Shown: positions 1 through 5,963 of the stretch, in pieces | How the letters are laid out: each line of letters starts with the position of its first letter | Numbering within the stretch: position 1 is the first letter of the stretch | NCBI GenBank assembly: GCA_003164275.1 | Contig: PLSY01000100.1 | Span: forward strand, 3,604 to 9,566 | Direction of reading: 5' to 3' | Source: Acidimicrobiaceae bacterium | GTDB taxonomy: Bacteria > Actinomycetota > Acidimicrobiia > Acidimicrobiales > RAAP-2 | Length of the DNA stretch: 5,963 nucleotides | Position numbers and translations under genes: made by a program | Notes under the pieces: generated by a model | Told to the model about the DNA's origin: nothing | The model's input: only the letters and a program-made list of their open reading frames with translations | The model's database searches: none

Positions 1-1345
1 GCTGCTCGTCGATGACCACCACGCCGAGCGAGCGAAAGGCGACCTGGTCGGTGAGGAGCGCATGGGTGCCGATCAGGATGTCGACAGCCCCGGCCGCCAG
101 CCCGGCGTGGATCGCCGATCGCTGGCCGGCCGTGGTCTTCGAGGTGAGGAGCTCGGCTCGAACCGGTCGCGTGCCGGCCAACGTGGCCGCGTCGGGCACG
201 ACCAGTCCCTCGAGCAGCCGGCGCACGGCCGAGGCGTGCTGTTCGGCGAGCACCTCGGTCGGGGCCATGAGGGCGCCCTGGTGGGACCCGTCGACGGCGA
301 CGAGGAGGGCGGCGAGGGCAACCACCGTCTTGCCCGACCCCACGTCCCCTTGGAGGAGGCGGTGCATGGGCAGTGGGGCGGCGAGGTCGGCACGGATGGC
401 GGCGATGGCCGCCGCTTGGGCGCCCGTCGGGGCGAACGGCAGCTGGGCCATGAACCGGTCCACCAGGGTCGGGGCACCGTCGGGTCGGGCCGCCAGATGA
501 CGGATGCCCCTCGCGTCCTCTTGGAGGCGTTGCTTGCGCAGCACCAGGGCGAGCTGCAGGCGGAACAGCTCGTCGAAGGCCAGCCGCCGTCGGGCGGGCT
601 CGATCTCGCCCATGGTTGTCGGCCGGTGGATGCCGTTGAAGGCGATCGTCCGGTCGACCAGCCGATAGCGCCTCCGCCACCGGTCCGGGACCGGGTCGGC
701 GAACTCGCCGGCCCGGTCAAGGGCCTCGGCCACGTACCGGGCGAGTCGGGCCGAGGTGAGGTTGGCCTTCTCGGTGAGCGGGTAGACGGGGAAGATCCGG
801 CCGGTGCGGTCGGTCTCCTCGTCGGAATCGTCCGGGCCACCGGCCACGGCCAAGACCTCGGCGGTCGGGCCAGTGAGCTGCAGGGCGTCACGGTAGGAGC
901 CGACAGTGCCGTAGAACATGGCGAGGGTGCCGACGGCGAGCTGTTTGGCTCGCCATGCCTGGTTGAAGAACACCACCTTCAGCGTTCCGCTGTGGTCTCT
1001 CACCTCGACCTCGACACGGGACGGGCTCCGTCGGCGGCCCCGTCCGTACGATTGGGCGGGGCGGCTCACCCTCGTCACCTCGCCGAGTACCGACGCCTTG
1101 TCACCCTCGGACAGCCCGGCGATCGGGACCAGTCTCGTGGCATCGATGTAGCGCCCTTGGCGCGGATAGTGGGTCACGAGGTCGAGCACGGACGCTATGC
1201 CCAGCTCGGCGAGGTCCCGCTCGGCGGCGGCTCCCACTCCCCGCAAGACGGAGACCGGGAGCGCCTCCAACTGGCGGAGCTTGCGGCCCGAGCCTGTGGT
1301 CCCGGGCCTGTCAGCCGCGCTGTCGGCGCTGATCGATCCGGTCAC
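1..1345 (-). CDS. recG: ATP-dependent DNA helicase RecG (5' part; 3' end outside window)
   Basis: RecG is a cytoplasmic superfamily 2 helicase that remodels stalled replication forks and branch-migrates Holliday junctions. 448 residues are visible of a protein usually near 700. Seen: a Gly/Ser-rich extension (about residues 1-25); the wedge-domain entry LRGVG (34-38) followed by LAELGI; an OB-fold wedge region to about 200; helicase motif I GDVGSGKT (333-340, K339); motif Ia APTEVLAEQ (from 361); IGTHAL (425-430); and the Walker B start DEQ (446-448), where the window ends just before the expected His. The frame is open throughout. The start is GTG, whose last bases form the TGA stop of the upstream FakA-like gene (4-base overlap, GTGA). 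No Shine-Dalgarno sequence precedes it, so translation probably depends on reinitiation after that gene. A start further downstream, such as TTG at residue 26, cannot be excluded. Identification is secure; the exact start is less so. Confidence 0.96.
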   Translation of the reverse strand, partial: MTGSISADSAADRPGTTGSGRKLRQLEALPVSVLRGVGAAAERDLAELGIASVLDLVTHYPRQGRYIDATRLVPIAGLSEGDKASVLGEVTRVSRPAQSYGRGRRRSPSRVEVEVRDHSGTLKVVFFNQAWRAKQLAVGTLAMFYGTVGSYRDALQLTGPTAEVLAVAGGPDDSDEETDRTGRIFPVYPLTEKANLTSARLARYVAEALDRAGEFADPVPDRWRRRYRLVDRTIAFNGIHRPTTMGEIEPARRRLAFDELFRLQLALVLRKQRLQEDARGIRHLAARPDGAPTLVDRFMAQLPFAPTGAQAAAIAAIRADLAAPLPMHRLLQGDVGSGKTVVALAALLVAVDGSHQGALMAPTEVLAEQHASAVRRLLEGLVVPDAATLAGTRPVRAELLTSKTTAGQRSAIHAGLAAGAVDILIGTHALLTDQVAFRSLGVVVIDEQ

Positions 1346-3027
1346 TCGATGGAGAACAGGTACGGATACAGGGGTTGGCCGCCGTGGTGCACTTCGGTCT
1401 CCACCTCGGGATGGTGATCGCCCAGCCACTCGGTGATGCGGCGGGTGTCGGCGACCGATGACCCGTCGCCCTCGATGATGGTGACGAGGTCATGACTGTC
1501 GGTGATCAATACCTCGAGCAGGGCGCACGACGCCCCGGCCAACGTGTCCTCGATCACCTCGATGCCTTGGCGAGACAGGCCGAGCCAGTCGCCGGTCACG
1601 ATGGCTCCGGCCCGGCTGTCGGAGTCGCGCACAGCCCGGGTCACCTCCCCGGGCACGACTTTCCTGGCTGACGCCTCCATCCCCTCGGCATTCACCCGCC
1701 CATCGGCCTCAGGGTCGTAGGCGAGCAGGGCGGCAAAGCCCTCAGCGATGGTCTCGGTCGGCACCACCCACACGGACTTCTCGGTCAGGTCGTGGACTCG
1801 GTCGGCGACGGCCCGGATGTTGCCGTTGTTCGGGAGGATGATCACCTGCTCCGACCGGAGGGCCTCGACGGCGTCGACCAGCTCAGCGGTGGAGGGATTC
1901 ATCGATTGGCCGCCGGCGATCAGTCGCTGGACGCCGAGGGAGCGGAAGATTCGGCCCACGCCGTCCCCGGTGGCAACGGCCACCACCCCGGTAATCGGCG
2001 GTGGGCCGGGCGGCACCTCGGCCGGCCCGCTGCCCTGGGTCGTTGCCCCCTCGCGCACCCATCGCTCCTCTTCGACCTGCTCCAACAGGTCGGTGACCCG
2101 GATGGTCTTGGGCCGCCCGGCATCCAAGGAGGCTTCGATGGCCGCGCCGATGTCGTCGGTGTGTATATGGCAGTTCCACAGCCCGTCCCCGCCGACGACC
2201 ACGATCGAGTCACCCAGGCCGGCCCACACCTCTTTGAAGGCGGGAATGGTGTCGTCGGCCGCCTCGAGCAGGTACATGACCTCATAGCGGAGGCCGGCCA
2301 GGTTGGCCTCCAGGTCGTCGGCCGCCCCGAGGGCGACGCCGAACTCCTCTGGATTCGTCGGTCCGAAATCGGTGTCGGGCAGATCGGGGGCGTCGGGCAT
2401 CGACCGGCCGTCGATCACTGAGAGCAAAGCGTCGAACAACAACAGGTAGCCGGTCCCTCCGGCATCGACCACCCCGGCCTGAGCGAGGACCGGAAGCAGG
2501 GACGGCGTCAGAGCCAACGCTTCGGCTGCGCCCGCTCGGGACGATTCAGCCACGTCGATCAGGGACTTGCCAGCCGCCGCGGCCGCCGCCGCCCCTTCGG
2601 CCGCACCGCGGGCCACGGTCAGGATGGTCCCCTCGACCGGGCGCATCACGGCCTCTCGGGCCAGCGAGTCGGCGAGGGTGAGGGCCTCAGCCATCTCCAG
2701 CCCGCCCGGGCGCCCCGACTGGCAGTTCAGTCCGTCGGCGATGCCCCGGAGCAGCTGGGACAGGATGACCCCGGAGTTGCCGCGTGCCCCCATCAGCGAG
2801 CCGTGGGAGATGGCCTTGCAGGCCGCCTCGAGATCGAGGGCCGGGAGGTCGTCGATCTCCTTTATCACCGACTCGAGGGTGAGGGCCATGTTGGTCCCCG
2901 TGTCCCCGTCCGGGACGGGATACACATTGAGCCGATTGATGACTTCCTGGTGGGAGCGAAGCCCGTCCCTGAAGGTGGCGATGACCTGGCACAGCTCCGC
3001 TGCACCCAGTGTGTCGAGGACCACCAT
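1342..3027 (-). CDS. fakA: DAK2 domain protein, YloV/FakA family (fatty-acid kinase-like)
   Basis: The protein has 561 residues, close to the family norm of about 550. In Firmicutes FakA uses ATP to phosphorylate fatty acids presented by FakB, feeding them to phospholipid synthesis; that role is established there and inferred here. Seen: an N-terminal DAK2 nucleotide-binding domain (about 9-205) with NRLNVYPVPDGDTGTNM (31-47; D40 and D42 probably bind Mg) and GARGNSGVILSQ (80-91); an Ala-rich run (142-152); a middle domain (about 230-320) with CHIHTDD (286-292); a Pro/Gly-rich linker (about 331-345); and a C-terminal DegV-like domain with GGQSMNPST (372-380), ILPNNGNI (397-404) and VVPTETIAEGFAALL (421-435). 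There is no signal peptide or membrane segment. ATG at 3027 is chosen because the family pattern begins a few residues later. No good Shine-Dalgarno is present, but a TAGCAT box lies 7 bases upstream, suggesting a leaderless start. It overlaps recG by 4 bases. No FakB partner is visible, so substrate specificity is unproven; many actinobacterial copies are annotated only as DAK2 proteins. Confidence 0.93.
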   Translation of the reverse strand: MVVLDTLGAAELCQVIATFRDGLRSHQEVINRLNVYPVPDGDTGTNMALTLESVIKEIDDLPALDLEAACKAISHGSLMGARGNSGVILSQLLRGIADGLNCQSGRPGGLEMAEALTLADSLAREAVMRPVEGTILTVARGAAEGAAAAAAAGKSLIDVAESSRAGAAEALALTPSLLPVLAQAGVVDAGGTGYLLLFDALLSVIDGRSMPDAPDLPDTDFGPTNPEEFGVALGAADDLEANLAGLRYEVMYLLEAADDTIPAFKEVWAGLGDSIVVVGGDGLWNCHIHTDDIGAAIEASLDAGRPKTIRVTDLLEQVEEERWVREGATTQGSGPAEVPPGPPPITGVVAVATGDGVGRIFRSLGVQRLIAGGQSMNPSTAELVDAVEALRSEQVIILPNNGNIRAVADRVHDLTEKSVWVVPTETIAEGFAALLAYDPEADGRVNAEGMEASARKVVPGEVTRAVRDSDSRAGAIVTGDWLGLSRQGIEVIEDTLAGASCALLEVLITDSHDLVTIIEGDGSSVADTRRITEWLGDHHPEVETEVHHGGQPLYPYLFSIE

Positions 3028-3034
3028 GGCCAGG

Positions 3035-3040
3035 ATGCTA
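3035..3040 (-). promoter_or_regulatory. Candidate -10 box for a leaderless fakA-recG transcript
   Basis: On the minus strand TAGCAT fits the actinobacterial TANNNT pattern and is separated from the ATG at 3027 by 7 bases (CCTGGCC). That spacing would put the transcription start at or within a base of the start codon. Absence of a properly spaced Shine-Dalgarno (AAAGG ends 14 bases upstream) agrees with leaderless expression. No clear -35 is seen. An alternative -10, TAGAAT at 3069-3064 on the same strand, matches the consensus better and would give a leader of about 30 bases, but its best -35-like element (ATGACA, 3089-3084) has only a 14-base spacer. Confidence 0.35.
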
Positions 3041-3070
3041 ACCTTTGTGCCTTACCCAAGAGGATTCTAC

Positions 3071-3083
3071 GAGGAAGTCGGAG
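3071..3083 (+). promoter_or_regulatory. Ribosome binding site of rpmB
   Basis: Two purine-rich stretches precede the ATG at 3088: GAGGAAG (3071-3077), whose spacing is on the long side, and GGAG (3080-3083), 4 bases away. Either could pair with the 16S rRNA tail. Together they support ATG 3088 over upstream in-frame codons, as does the match of the resulting N-terminus to L28. Confidence 0.6.
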
Positions 3084-3087
3084 TGTC

Positions 3088-3297
3088 ATGGCAGCGGTGT
3101 GCGAGGTCTGCGGCAAGAAGCCGTCGTTCGGAATGAACATCAGTCACTCTCACCGGAGGACCAAGCGTCGTTGGGATCCGAACATCCAGCGCGTCCGGGC
3201 TCTCGTGGACGGCTCTCCGAAGCGCGTCAACGCCTGCACCTCGTGCATCCGTTCCGGCAAGGTCACGAAGCGACCGATCCGCAACATCCCCGCCTGA
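3088..3297 (+). CDS. rpmB: 50S ribosomal protein L28, zinc-binding form
   Basis: A 69-residue basic protein of the large ribosomal subunit. It starts with MAAVCEVCGKKPSFGMNISH, the standard L28 N-terminus. Two CxxC pairs (C5/C8 and C50/C53) form a probable zinc ribbon, so this is the cysteine-containing (C+) form, not the zinc-independent paralogue that actinobacteria may express under zinc starvation. RRTKRRWDPNIQRVRAL (23-39) and the Lys/Arg-rich tail are typical rRNA-contacting parts. An open frame extends upstream of ATG 3088 on the plus strand into fakA, but that part has no L28 similarity. The gene is divergent from the fakA-like gene (60-base gap) and convergent with thiL. No other ribosomal protein gene adjoins it, and a hairpin follows shortly after the stop, so it is probably transcribed alone. 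Confidence 0.97.
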   Translation: MAAVCEVCGKKPSFGMNISHSHRRTKRRWDPNIQRVRALVDGSPKRVNACTSCIRSGKVTKRPIRNIPA

Positions 3298-3311
3298 GCC
3301 GCCGTCCGAAA

Positions 3312-3334
3312 CACCGGCCGGGCTCCCGGCGGTG
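3312..3334 (+). terminator. GC-rich hairpin after rpmB, possible terminator
   Basis: Fourteen bases after the rpmB stop, 3312-3316 pairs with 3330-3334 and 3318-3321 pairs with 3326-3329. This gives a 9-bp stem with one bulged G (3317) and a 4-base loop (GCTC). No T-run follows on the plus strand, so it is not a classical intrinsic terminator; U-poor hairpins of this sort are common at actinobacterial gene ends. On the minus strand only a short TTT follows, so it might also slow transcription reading out of thiL, which ends about 140 bases away. In the rest of the 3298-3472 gap I see no gene, only short palindromes such as ACCGATCGGT (3366-3375). Confidence 0.4.
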
Positions 3335-3472
3335 CCGGAAGCGGGACAGCCCAGCTCTTTCGCCAACCGATCGGTGATCGTCGTCGAGGAACTCAAGCCC
3401 CCACGGCCGTAGCTGTCCAGCCCGAGAGCCGCTCACTGCGCCTCAGGCTGTCGTGCCCGAGCGAACATCGGC

Positions 3473-4483
3473 TCAAAAGTGGTGACGCCAGCCGCCCGCC
3501 GGCGCGGGCGAGCCATCGAGCGACTGCTCCTTGGCGTTCGCCGTGCACCGGCCAATGGCGAGTGGGGCCCGAAGGCCGGCGTCAGCGAAACCGTCGAGTA
3601 GGCCCTCAGGGTCGCCGGTGGCGATGACCAGCTCGTAGTCCTCCCCTCCAAAGAGGGCTTCCGGCTCTGTTGCCCCGCCGACCACAGGGATGGCCGAGAG
3701 GGCGAGGCCGACCCCTGAGGAGGCGGCCAGGTGTCGACAGTCGGCCAGGAGGCCGTCGGAGACGTCGATGGCAGCGGAGGCACCGCATCGCCGGGCCACC
3801 TCTCCTTCGACCAGTCGGGCCAGGGGTCGCCGGTGGGCCTCGGCGAGGCCACGGGCCTGTTCTCCTCGGATCGGCCCCGCCCTCAGGATCCGCAGCCCGG
3901 CGGCTGACCCGCCGAGCGGCCCGGTCACGAACAGACGGTCACCGGGGCGGGCCCCTGACCGGCGCAGCGGCCCGAGTTCTCGTGGGTCCCCCAGGGTGCC
4001 GACGACCGCTACCGAGACGACCAGTACCGGGGAGTGCGACAGATCGCCTCCGACCACGACACACTGGCTGAGTATCGAGGCCTCGGCCAGGCCATCTGCC
4101 AACTGGGCGAAGTCCGTGCCCTCGGGTGCGGCGATCGACACCAGTGCGTAGCCTGGACGGCCTCCCATGGCGGCCAGGTCCGAGACGGTGACCATGAGGG
4201 ACTTGAAGCCCACATCGCCATGACTGCACAGAGCCAGATCGACGTGCACCCCAGACACCACCAGGTCGGTGGCGAGCAGGACCCGTCCCGAGGTATTGCC
4301 GGAAAGGGTCACGGCGGCCGAGTCGTCACCGATCCAGATGTCACCGAGACGGGCTCCGTCAAGGGGGGAGCTGAAATGGCGGACGGCGTCTTCGAAGCGA
4401 CGACGGAGTTGCTCGATGACGTCGAACTCGTCCCTCGGGGCGATCCCGTCACCCCGCTGATCCCCGGAATTGGGACTTTTCAC
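3473..4483 (-). CDS. thiL: Thiamine-monophosphate kinase ThiL
   Basis: ThiL phosphorylates thiamine monophosphate with ATP to the active cofactor thiamine diphosphate, the last step of bacterial thiamine synthesis, in the cytoplasm. At 336 residues it is near family length. Seen, in the AIR-synthase-like fold: IGDDSAAV (51-58; the family's GDDAA metal/ATP motif), TDLVVSGVH (72-80), KSLMVTVSDLAAMGGRP (94-110), VGGDL (144-148), DVSDGL (240-245), GGEDYEL (279-285) and the C-terminal GW..HF (331-336). The family usually has Glu where S77 lies (LVEGVHF in many members). The first 17 residues precede the conserved EF(D/E)-I helix and are unrecognised. GTG at 4483 is the only ATG/GTG/TTG start after the in-frame TAG at 4495-4493 and before conserved sequence. 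It directly abuts a purine-rich AAGGGAG. It is divergent from pckG and convergent with rpmB. No TPP riboswitch signature is seen upstream. Confidence 0.96.
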   Translation of the reverse strand: MKSPNSGDQRGDGIAPRDEFDVIEQLRRRFEDAVRHFSSPLDGARLGDIWIGDDSAAVTLSGNTSGRVLLATDLVVSGVHVDLALCSHGDVGFKSLMVTVSDLAAMGGRPGYALVSIAAPEGTDFAQLADGLAEASILSQCVVVGGDLSHSPVLVVSVAVVGTLGDPRELGPLRRSGARPGDRLFVTGPLGGSAAGLRILRAGPIRGEQARGLAEAHRRPLARLVEGEVARRCGASAAIDVSDGLLADCRHLAASSGVGLALSAIPVVGGATEPEALFGGEDYELVIATGDPEGLLDGFADAGLRAPLAIGRCTANAKEQSLDGSPAPAGGWRHHF

Positions 4484-4490
4484 CTCCCTT
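4484..4490 (-). promoter_or_regulatory. Shine-Dalgarno abutting the thiL start
   Basis: On the minus strand AAGGGAG is followed immediately by the GTG start codon, so the strongest anti-16S match (GGGAGGTG) runs into the start codon itself. A usual site sits 5-9 bases away. No ATG, GTG or TTG in the thiL frame lies at that distance downstream, so the GTG remains the best call. Either the AAGG part is used at short spacing, or initiation is nearly leaderless. Confidence 0.4.
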
Positions 4491-4518
4491 GCCTAGCATT
4501 ACGGGCATTCCACCCCAC

Positions 4519-4524
4519 TACAAT
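4519..4524 (+). promoter_or_regulatory. Candidate -10 box for pckG
   Basis: TACAAT matches five of six positions of the sigma-70 -10 consensus in an otherwise GC-rich gap. Transcription would start near 4531 and give a leader of about 75 bases containing the stem-loop at 4558-4583. No convincing -35 is present at the expected distance (GCATTA at 17 bases is poor). Short inverted arms CCACC (4510-4514) and GGTGG (4526-4530) bracket the box. Its complement overlaps a possible -35-like TTGTAG for the divergent thiL gene. Confidence 0.4.
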
Positions 4525-4557
4525 CGGTGGGTAAACCGGTGGACGGGTGCCTAGGCC

Positions 4558-4583
4558 CTCGTCCGGCCGGAGTGTCGGACGAG
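4558..4583 (+). promoter_or_regulatory. Perfect 8-bp stem-loop / inverted repeat upstream of pckG
   Basis: CTCGTCCG (4558-4565) and CGGACGAG (4576-4583) are exact reverse complements with a 10-base spacer. As RNA it would be a stable hairpin ending 5 bases before the purine-rich AAGAGGAG of pckG. As DNA it could be a spaced-dyad operator for a dimeric regulator, placed downstream of the putative promoter. No T-run follows, so it is unlikely to be an intrinsic terminator. The structure is seen directly; its role is inference. Confidence 0.5.
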
Positions 4584-4588
4584 ACCCG

Positions 4589-4596
4589 AAGAGGAG
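4589..4596 (+). promoter_or_regulatory. Ribosome binding site of pckG
   Basis: AAGAGGAG lies 10 bases upstream of ATG 4607. It is the only good purine stretch near the start and supports that codon. Confidence 0.6.
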
Positions 4597-4606
4597 TTAC
4601 CAGCCC

Positions 4607-5963
4607 ATGCCCCCCACCGAGAACAAGAAGCTGATCCAATGGGTGGATGAGGTGGCGGCGCTCACCGAGCCCGACAATGTCGAATGGTGTGACGGCTCCG
4701 CCGAGGAGTACGACCGCCTGAGCCAGCTCCTGGTGGCCAACGGCACCTTCACCAAGCTGTCCGACGCCAAGCGCCCCAACAGCTACTGGGCCCATTCGGA
4801 TCCGGGCGACGTGGCCCGCGTCGAGGACCGGACGTACATCTGTTCAACCCACGAGAGCGACGCCGGACCCACCAACAACTGGAGGGACCCCGCCGAGATG
4901 AGGGGCGTCCTCACCGGCCTCTTCAAGGGCGCCATGCGGGGCCGCACCATGTACGTGGTGCCCTTCTCCATGGGCCCCCTCGGCTCGTCCATCGCCCACA
5001 TCGGCGTCGAGATCACCGACTCCGCCTACGTGGCTGTCTCCATGCGGATCATGACTCGAATGGGACGGGGTGCGCTCGAGGTACTGGGCGCTGACGGTGA
5101 CTTCGTGCCGTGCCTCCACTCCGTCGGGGCCCCCCTGGCCGACGGTCAGGCCGATTCGTCATGGCCGTGCGATGCCGACAACAAGTACATCGTCCACTTC
5201 CCTGAGACCCGCGAGATCTGGTCCTACGGATCGGGCTACGGCGGCAATGCCCTCCTCGGCAAGAAGTGTTTCGCCCTGCGCATCGCCTCGGTGATGGCTC
5301 GCGACGACAACTGGCTGGCCGAGCACATGCTCATCTTGAAGCTGACCTCGCCGGCCGGCGAGACGAGGTACGTCACCGGGGCATTCCCCTCGGCGTGCGG
5401 CAAGACCAACCTCGCCATGCTCATCCCGACCCTGGCCGACTGGAAGGTCGAGACGGTCGGCGACGACATCTGCTGGATGAAGTTCGGGCCCGACGGCCGC
5501 CTGTACGCCATCAACCCCGAGGCCGGGTTCTTCGGCGTGGCCCCGGGCACCAACACCCACACCAACCCCAACGCCATGCTGACCATGGACGGCAACGCCA
5601 TCTTCACCAACACCGCCCTCACCGACGACGGCGACGTCTGGTGGGAGGGCATGACCGACGAGACGCCCGAGCACCTCACGTCGTGGAAGGGCGAGGAGTG
5701 GACCCCTGCGTCCGGGACCCCCGCCGCCCACCCGAATGCTCGCTTCACCGTGCCTGCGGCCCAGGACCCGGCCATCGCCTCGGAGTGGGAGGAGCCAGCT
5801 GGTGTCCCCATCGACGCCATCCTGTTCGGAGGGCGGCGCGCCTCGGTGGTCCCCTTGGTCTTCGAGTCCCGCGACTGGGAGCACGGTGTCTTCCTCGGCT
5901 CCATCATGGCCTCCGAGACGACGGCGGCGGCGGCCGGGGCCGTCGGCAACCTGCGCCGTGACC
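4607..5963 (+). CDS. pckG: Phosphoenolpyruvate carboxykinase, GTP-dependent (3' end outside window)
   Basis: This enzyme interconverts oxaloacetate + GTP with PEP + CO2 + GDP (EC 4.1.1.32), the entry to gluconeogenesis and, in some actinobacteria, an anaplerotic step. 452 residues of about 600 are visible. Seen: [13 protein letters not shown] (68-80; R71 corresponds to the substrate Arg); SMRIMTRMG (145-153); [18 protein letters not shown] (211-228; Mn/substrate Lys 219/220); EHMLIL (239-244; H240 is a probable Mn ligand); the nucleotide P-loop FPSACGKTN (260-268) with the reactive Cys C264 characteristic of the GTP class and K266; GDD (285-287); FFGVAPGT (308-315); PNARF (376-380; R379 catalytic); FGGRR (407-411); and [10 protein letters not shown] (435-444), the mobile omega-loop lid. 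All key residues are intact. The GTP form is distinguished from the ATP form by this P-loop and by overall sequence. ATG 4607 is supported by AAGAGGAG 10 bases upstream. A hairpin lies in its leader. It is divergent from thiL. Confidence 0.97.
   Translation, partial: MPPTENKKLIQWVDEVAALTEPDNVEWCDGSAEEYDRLSQLLVANGTFTKLSDAKRPNSYWAHSDPGDVARVEDRTYICSTHESDAGPTNNWRDPAEMRGVLTGLFKGAMRGRTMYVVPFSMGPLGSSIAHIGVEITDSAYVAVSMRIMTRMGRGALEVLGADGDFVPCLHSVGAPLADGQADSSWPCDADNKYIVHFPETREIWSYGSGYGGNALLGKKCFALRIASVMARDDNWLAEHMLILKLTSPAGETRYVTGAFPSACGKTNLAMLIPTLADWKVETVGDDICWMKFGPDGRLYAINPEAGFFGVAPGTNTHTNPNAMLTMDGNAIFTNTALTDDGDVWWEGMTDETPEHLTSWKGEEWTPASGTPAAHPNARFTVPAAQDPAIASEWEEPAGVPIDAILFGGRRASVVPLVFESRDWEHGVFLGSIMASETTAAAAGAVGNLRRD

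Noticed and set aside
73..891. A 272-codon minus-strand open frame within recG
   Set aside because: It is in a different frame from recG and is Pro/Ser/Arg-rich without motifs. The recG motifs are all in the other frame, so this is not a frameshifted or second gene.
62..1417. A 451-codon open frame on the plus strand across recG, plus other long plus-strand frames there
   Set aside because: It is antisense to an unmistakable recG frame, has low-complexity Gly/Arg/Val-rich composition and no recognisable domain. It is typical of high-GC antisense shadows.
2566..2602. GCC-rich run as a possible repeat expansion
   Set aside because: It encodes the Ala run at FakA residues 142-152 with imperfect codons. 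It reads as low-complexity coding sequence, not a separate repeat element.
3366..3375. ACCGATCGGT 10-bp palindrome after rpmB as a protein binding site
   Set aside because: Palindromes of this length are expected several times by chance in a 6-kb window, and no promoter or second copy accompanies it.
3067..3396. A 109-codon minus-strand frame overlapping rpmB
   Set aside because: It lies antisense to the clear L28 gene and has no recognisable family or ribosome binding site.
3298..3472. A tRNA or small RNA gene between rpmB and thiL
   Set aside because: I found no cloverleaf, T-loop consensus or promoter-terminator pair; only short hairpins.
4484..4560. Possible TPP riboswitch upstream of thiL
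   Set aside because: The expected conserved CTGAGA and downstream THI-box elements are absent on the minus strand, and the gap is short and shared with a divergent gene.
5159..5949. Minus-strand frames of about 240 codons opposite pckG
   Set aside because: Both are Gly/Val/Ala-rich shadows opposite a fully conserved pckG reading frame.

Overview
The window is a high-GC bacterial chromosomal segment, most likely from an actinobacterium (Actinomycetota; an Acidimicrobiia-like lineage is possible but is only a guess). The evidence is strong G/C preference at third codon positions, a short L28 of the zinc-binding type, a GTP-dependent PEP carboxykinase, and the rpmB / DAK2 protein / recG / thiL neighbourhood, which I recall as common in this phylum. 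I see no insertion sequence, phage gene, CRISPR array, tRNA or rRNA. It looks like vertically inherited housekeeping DNA.

Layout from left to right: (1) recG on the minus strand, cut by the left edge after 448 N-terminal residues. (2) A complete 561-residue DAK2/YloV/FakA-family protein on the minus strand, whose stop codon overlaps the recG GTG start by 4 bases (GTGA), so the two form a translationally coupled pair. (3) A 60-base divergent gap, then rpmB (ribosomal protein L28, 69 residues) on the plus strand. (4) A 175-base gap holding a GC-rich hairpin shortly after rpmB. (5) thiL (thiamine-monophosphate kinase) on the minus strand, convergent with rpmB. (6) A 123-base divergent gap holding a TACAAT -10-like box and a perfect 8-bp stem-loop. 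(7) pckG (GTP-type PEP carboxykinase) on the plus strand, cut by the right edge after 452 residues.

The genes do not form one pathway. They serve DNA repair and fork restart (recG), probable lipid metabolism (FakA-like kinase), translation (rpmB), cofactor synthesis (thiL) and gluconeogenesis/anaplerosis (pckG).

I did not find an undescribed system. The observations most worth a second look are at expression signals: a possible leaderless start for the FakA-like gene, the stem-loop in the probable pckG leader, and an apparent change of a metal-ligand residue in the FakA middle domain. No stretch longer than 300 bases lacks a gene. Several long open frames lie antisense to the real genes; they are GC-bias shadows and are listed as rejected.
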